A DNA stretch of 5,308 bases from an uncultured Oscillospiraceae bacterium. GTDB taxonomy: Bacteria > Bacillota > Clostridia > Oscillospirales > Acutalibacteraceae. The notes beneath the pieces were generated by a model, which had not been told where the DNA came from, did not search any database, and saw only the letters and a program-made list of their open reading frames with translations. The position numbers were made by a program, and so were the translations under genes. This document shows, piece after piece, positions 5,073-5,308 of this stretch; position 1 is the stretch's first letter, and every line of letters starts with the position of its first letter. The stretch spans positions 1-5,308 of the forward strand of contig UQRL01000065.1 in assembly GCA_900543555.1 (NCBI GenBank), written 5' to 3'.

Positions 5073-5308
5073 ACAGTGAAATAGTGGATTTTTGCGCGGA
5101 GAAGATGTCCTTTTCCTCCCGTTCAGAGAGGCGGCCGGTGGGTGAAAGGCCGTTGGGGAGAAAGGGCAGGCCGCTCCCGCTGCTTGGAATGCAGCGCAGC
5201 TTTCTGGCGCTTTGCCGCGAAGAGCGGCACGGCTTTCCGCCGTTACCGGGAGAAGAGAGACCTTTGGCGGCTGCCAGGGGTAATTTGGGTGGTACCACGG
5301 GCTTTTCC
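5073..5308 (+). promoter_or_regulatory. T-box riboswitch leader (3' end outside the window)
   Basis: T-box leaders bind a specific tRNA through a codon-like specifier and through its uncharged CCA end, which lets transcription continue. Visible parts in order: lower Stem I strand (about 5093-5105); AGAGAG bulge (5125-5130); terminal hairpin CGGCC/GGCCG (5132-5136, 5148-5152) with the GGTGGGTGAAA loop; mid Stem I pairing of 5106-5119 with 5155-5168; hairpin GCCGC/GCGGC (5214-5228); Stem III CGGC-TTTCC-GCCG followed by TTA (5230-5245); and the T-box core GGGTGGTACC (5287-5296). The core bulge TGGT (5290-5293) would pair with a tRNA ending ACCA, that is, discriminator base A. The core continues ACGGGC where the usual form is GCGG. 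The antiterminator/terminator 3' strand and the regulated gene are off the window. Candidate specifiers near 5169-5180 include GCC, CGC and CTC; I cannot decide between them. Confidence 0.9.

Noticed and set aside
3593..5074. Open frame of 493 codons on the minus strand
   Set aside because: It is antisense to the PBP gene, which has all catalytic motifs. The frame has low-complexity Gly/His/Leu content and is a by-product of codon bias.

Overview
The window looks like chromosomal DNA from a GC-rich, gut-type member of the Clostridia, probably Oscillospiraceae or near relatives. This is inferred from four things: strong AGGAGG-type ribosome binding sites, a PadR/HAAS/DUF4097 operon, a T-box leader, and GC-rich genes separated by AT-rich gaps. 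No species can be named from the sequence alone. There is no sign of phage, insertion sequence, CRISPR array or structural RNA gene.

Region 1 (1-2236, plus strand). Positions 1-163 hold no supported gene, only AT-rich DNA with an 11-bp-arm inverted repeat at 114-137. A good sigma-A promoter (TTGACG, 17 bp, TATAGT) follows. A perfect 9-bp inverted repeat overlaps its -10 box and is the likely operator. It drives three genes joined by 4-bp ATGA overlaps: a small PadR regulator (224-571), a HAAS/DUF1700-type membrane protein (568-1170) and a membrane-anchored DUF4097 beta-repeat protein (1167-2192). The layout suggests a self-regulated envelope-related module. A bidirectional terminator (2211-2236) ends it.

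Region 2 (2249-3283, minus strand). Two half-size TauE/SafE (TSUP) membrane proteins overlap by GTGA (3283-2924, then 2927-2466). A DUF378 small membrane protein (2458-2249) follows after 7 bp. The two halves together equal one usual TSUP transporter, so they probably work as a heteromer. This operon converges with the first one at the shared terminator.

Region 3 (3284-5308, plus strand). After a 129-bp divergent gap comes a complete class B penicillin-binding protein (3413-5041) with all three catalytic motifs. Its stop codon lies inside the -35 box of a consensus promoter (TTGACA, 17 bp, TATAAT at 5038-5066). That promoter starts a T-box riboswitch leader, which is cut by the window end just after the TGGTACC bulge sequence. 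The regulated gene, probably an aminoacyl-tRNA synthetase or an amino-acid gene, lies outside the window. No terminator is visible between the PBP gene and the T-box, so the two transcription units may be linked.

I found no clearly undescribed system. The most notable items are the split TSUP transporter with an odd C-terminal tail, the promoter/operator overlap of the PadR module, and the promoter embedded in the PBP stop codon ahead of a T-box whose specifier is hard to assign.
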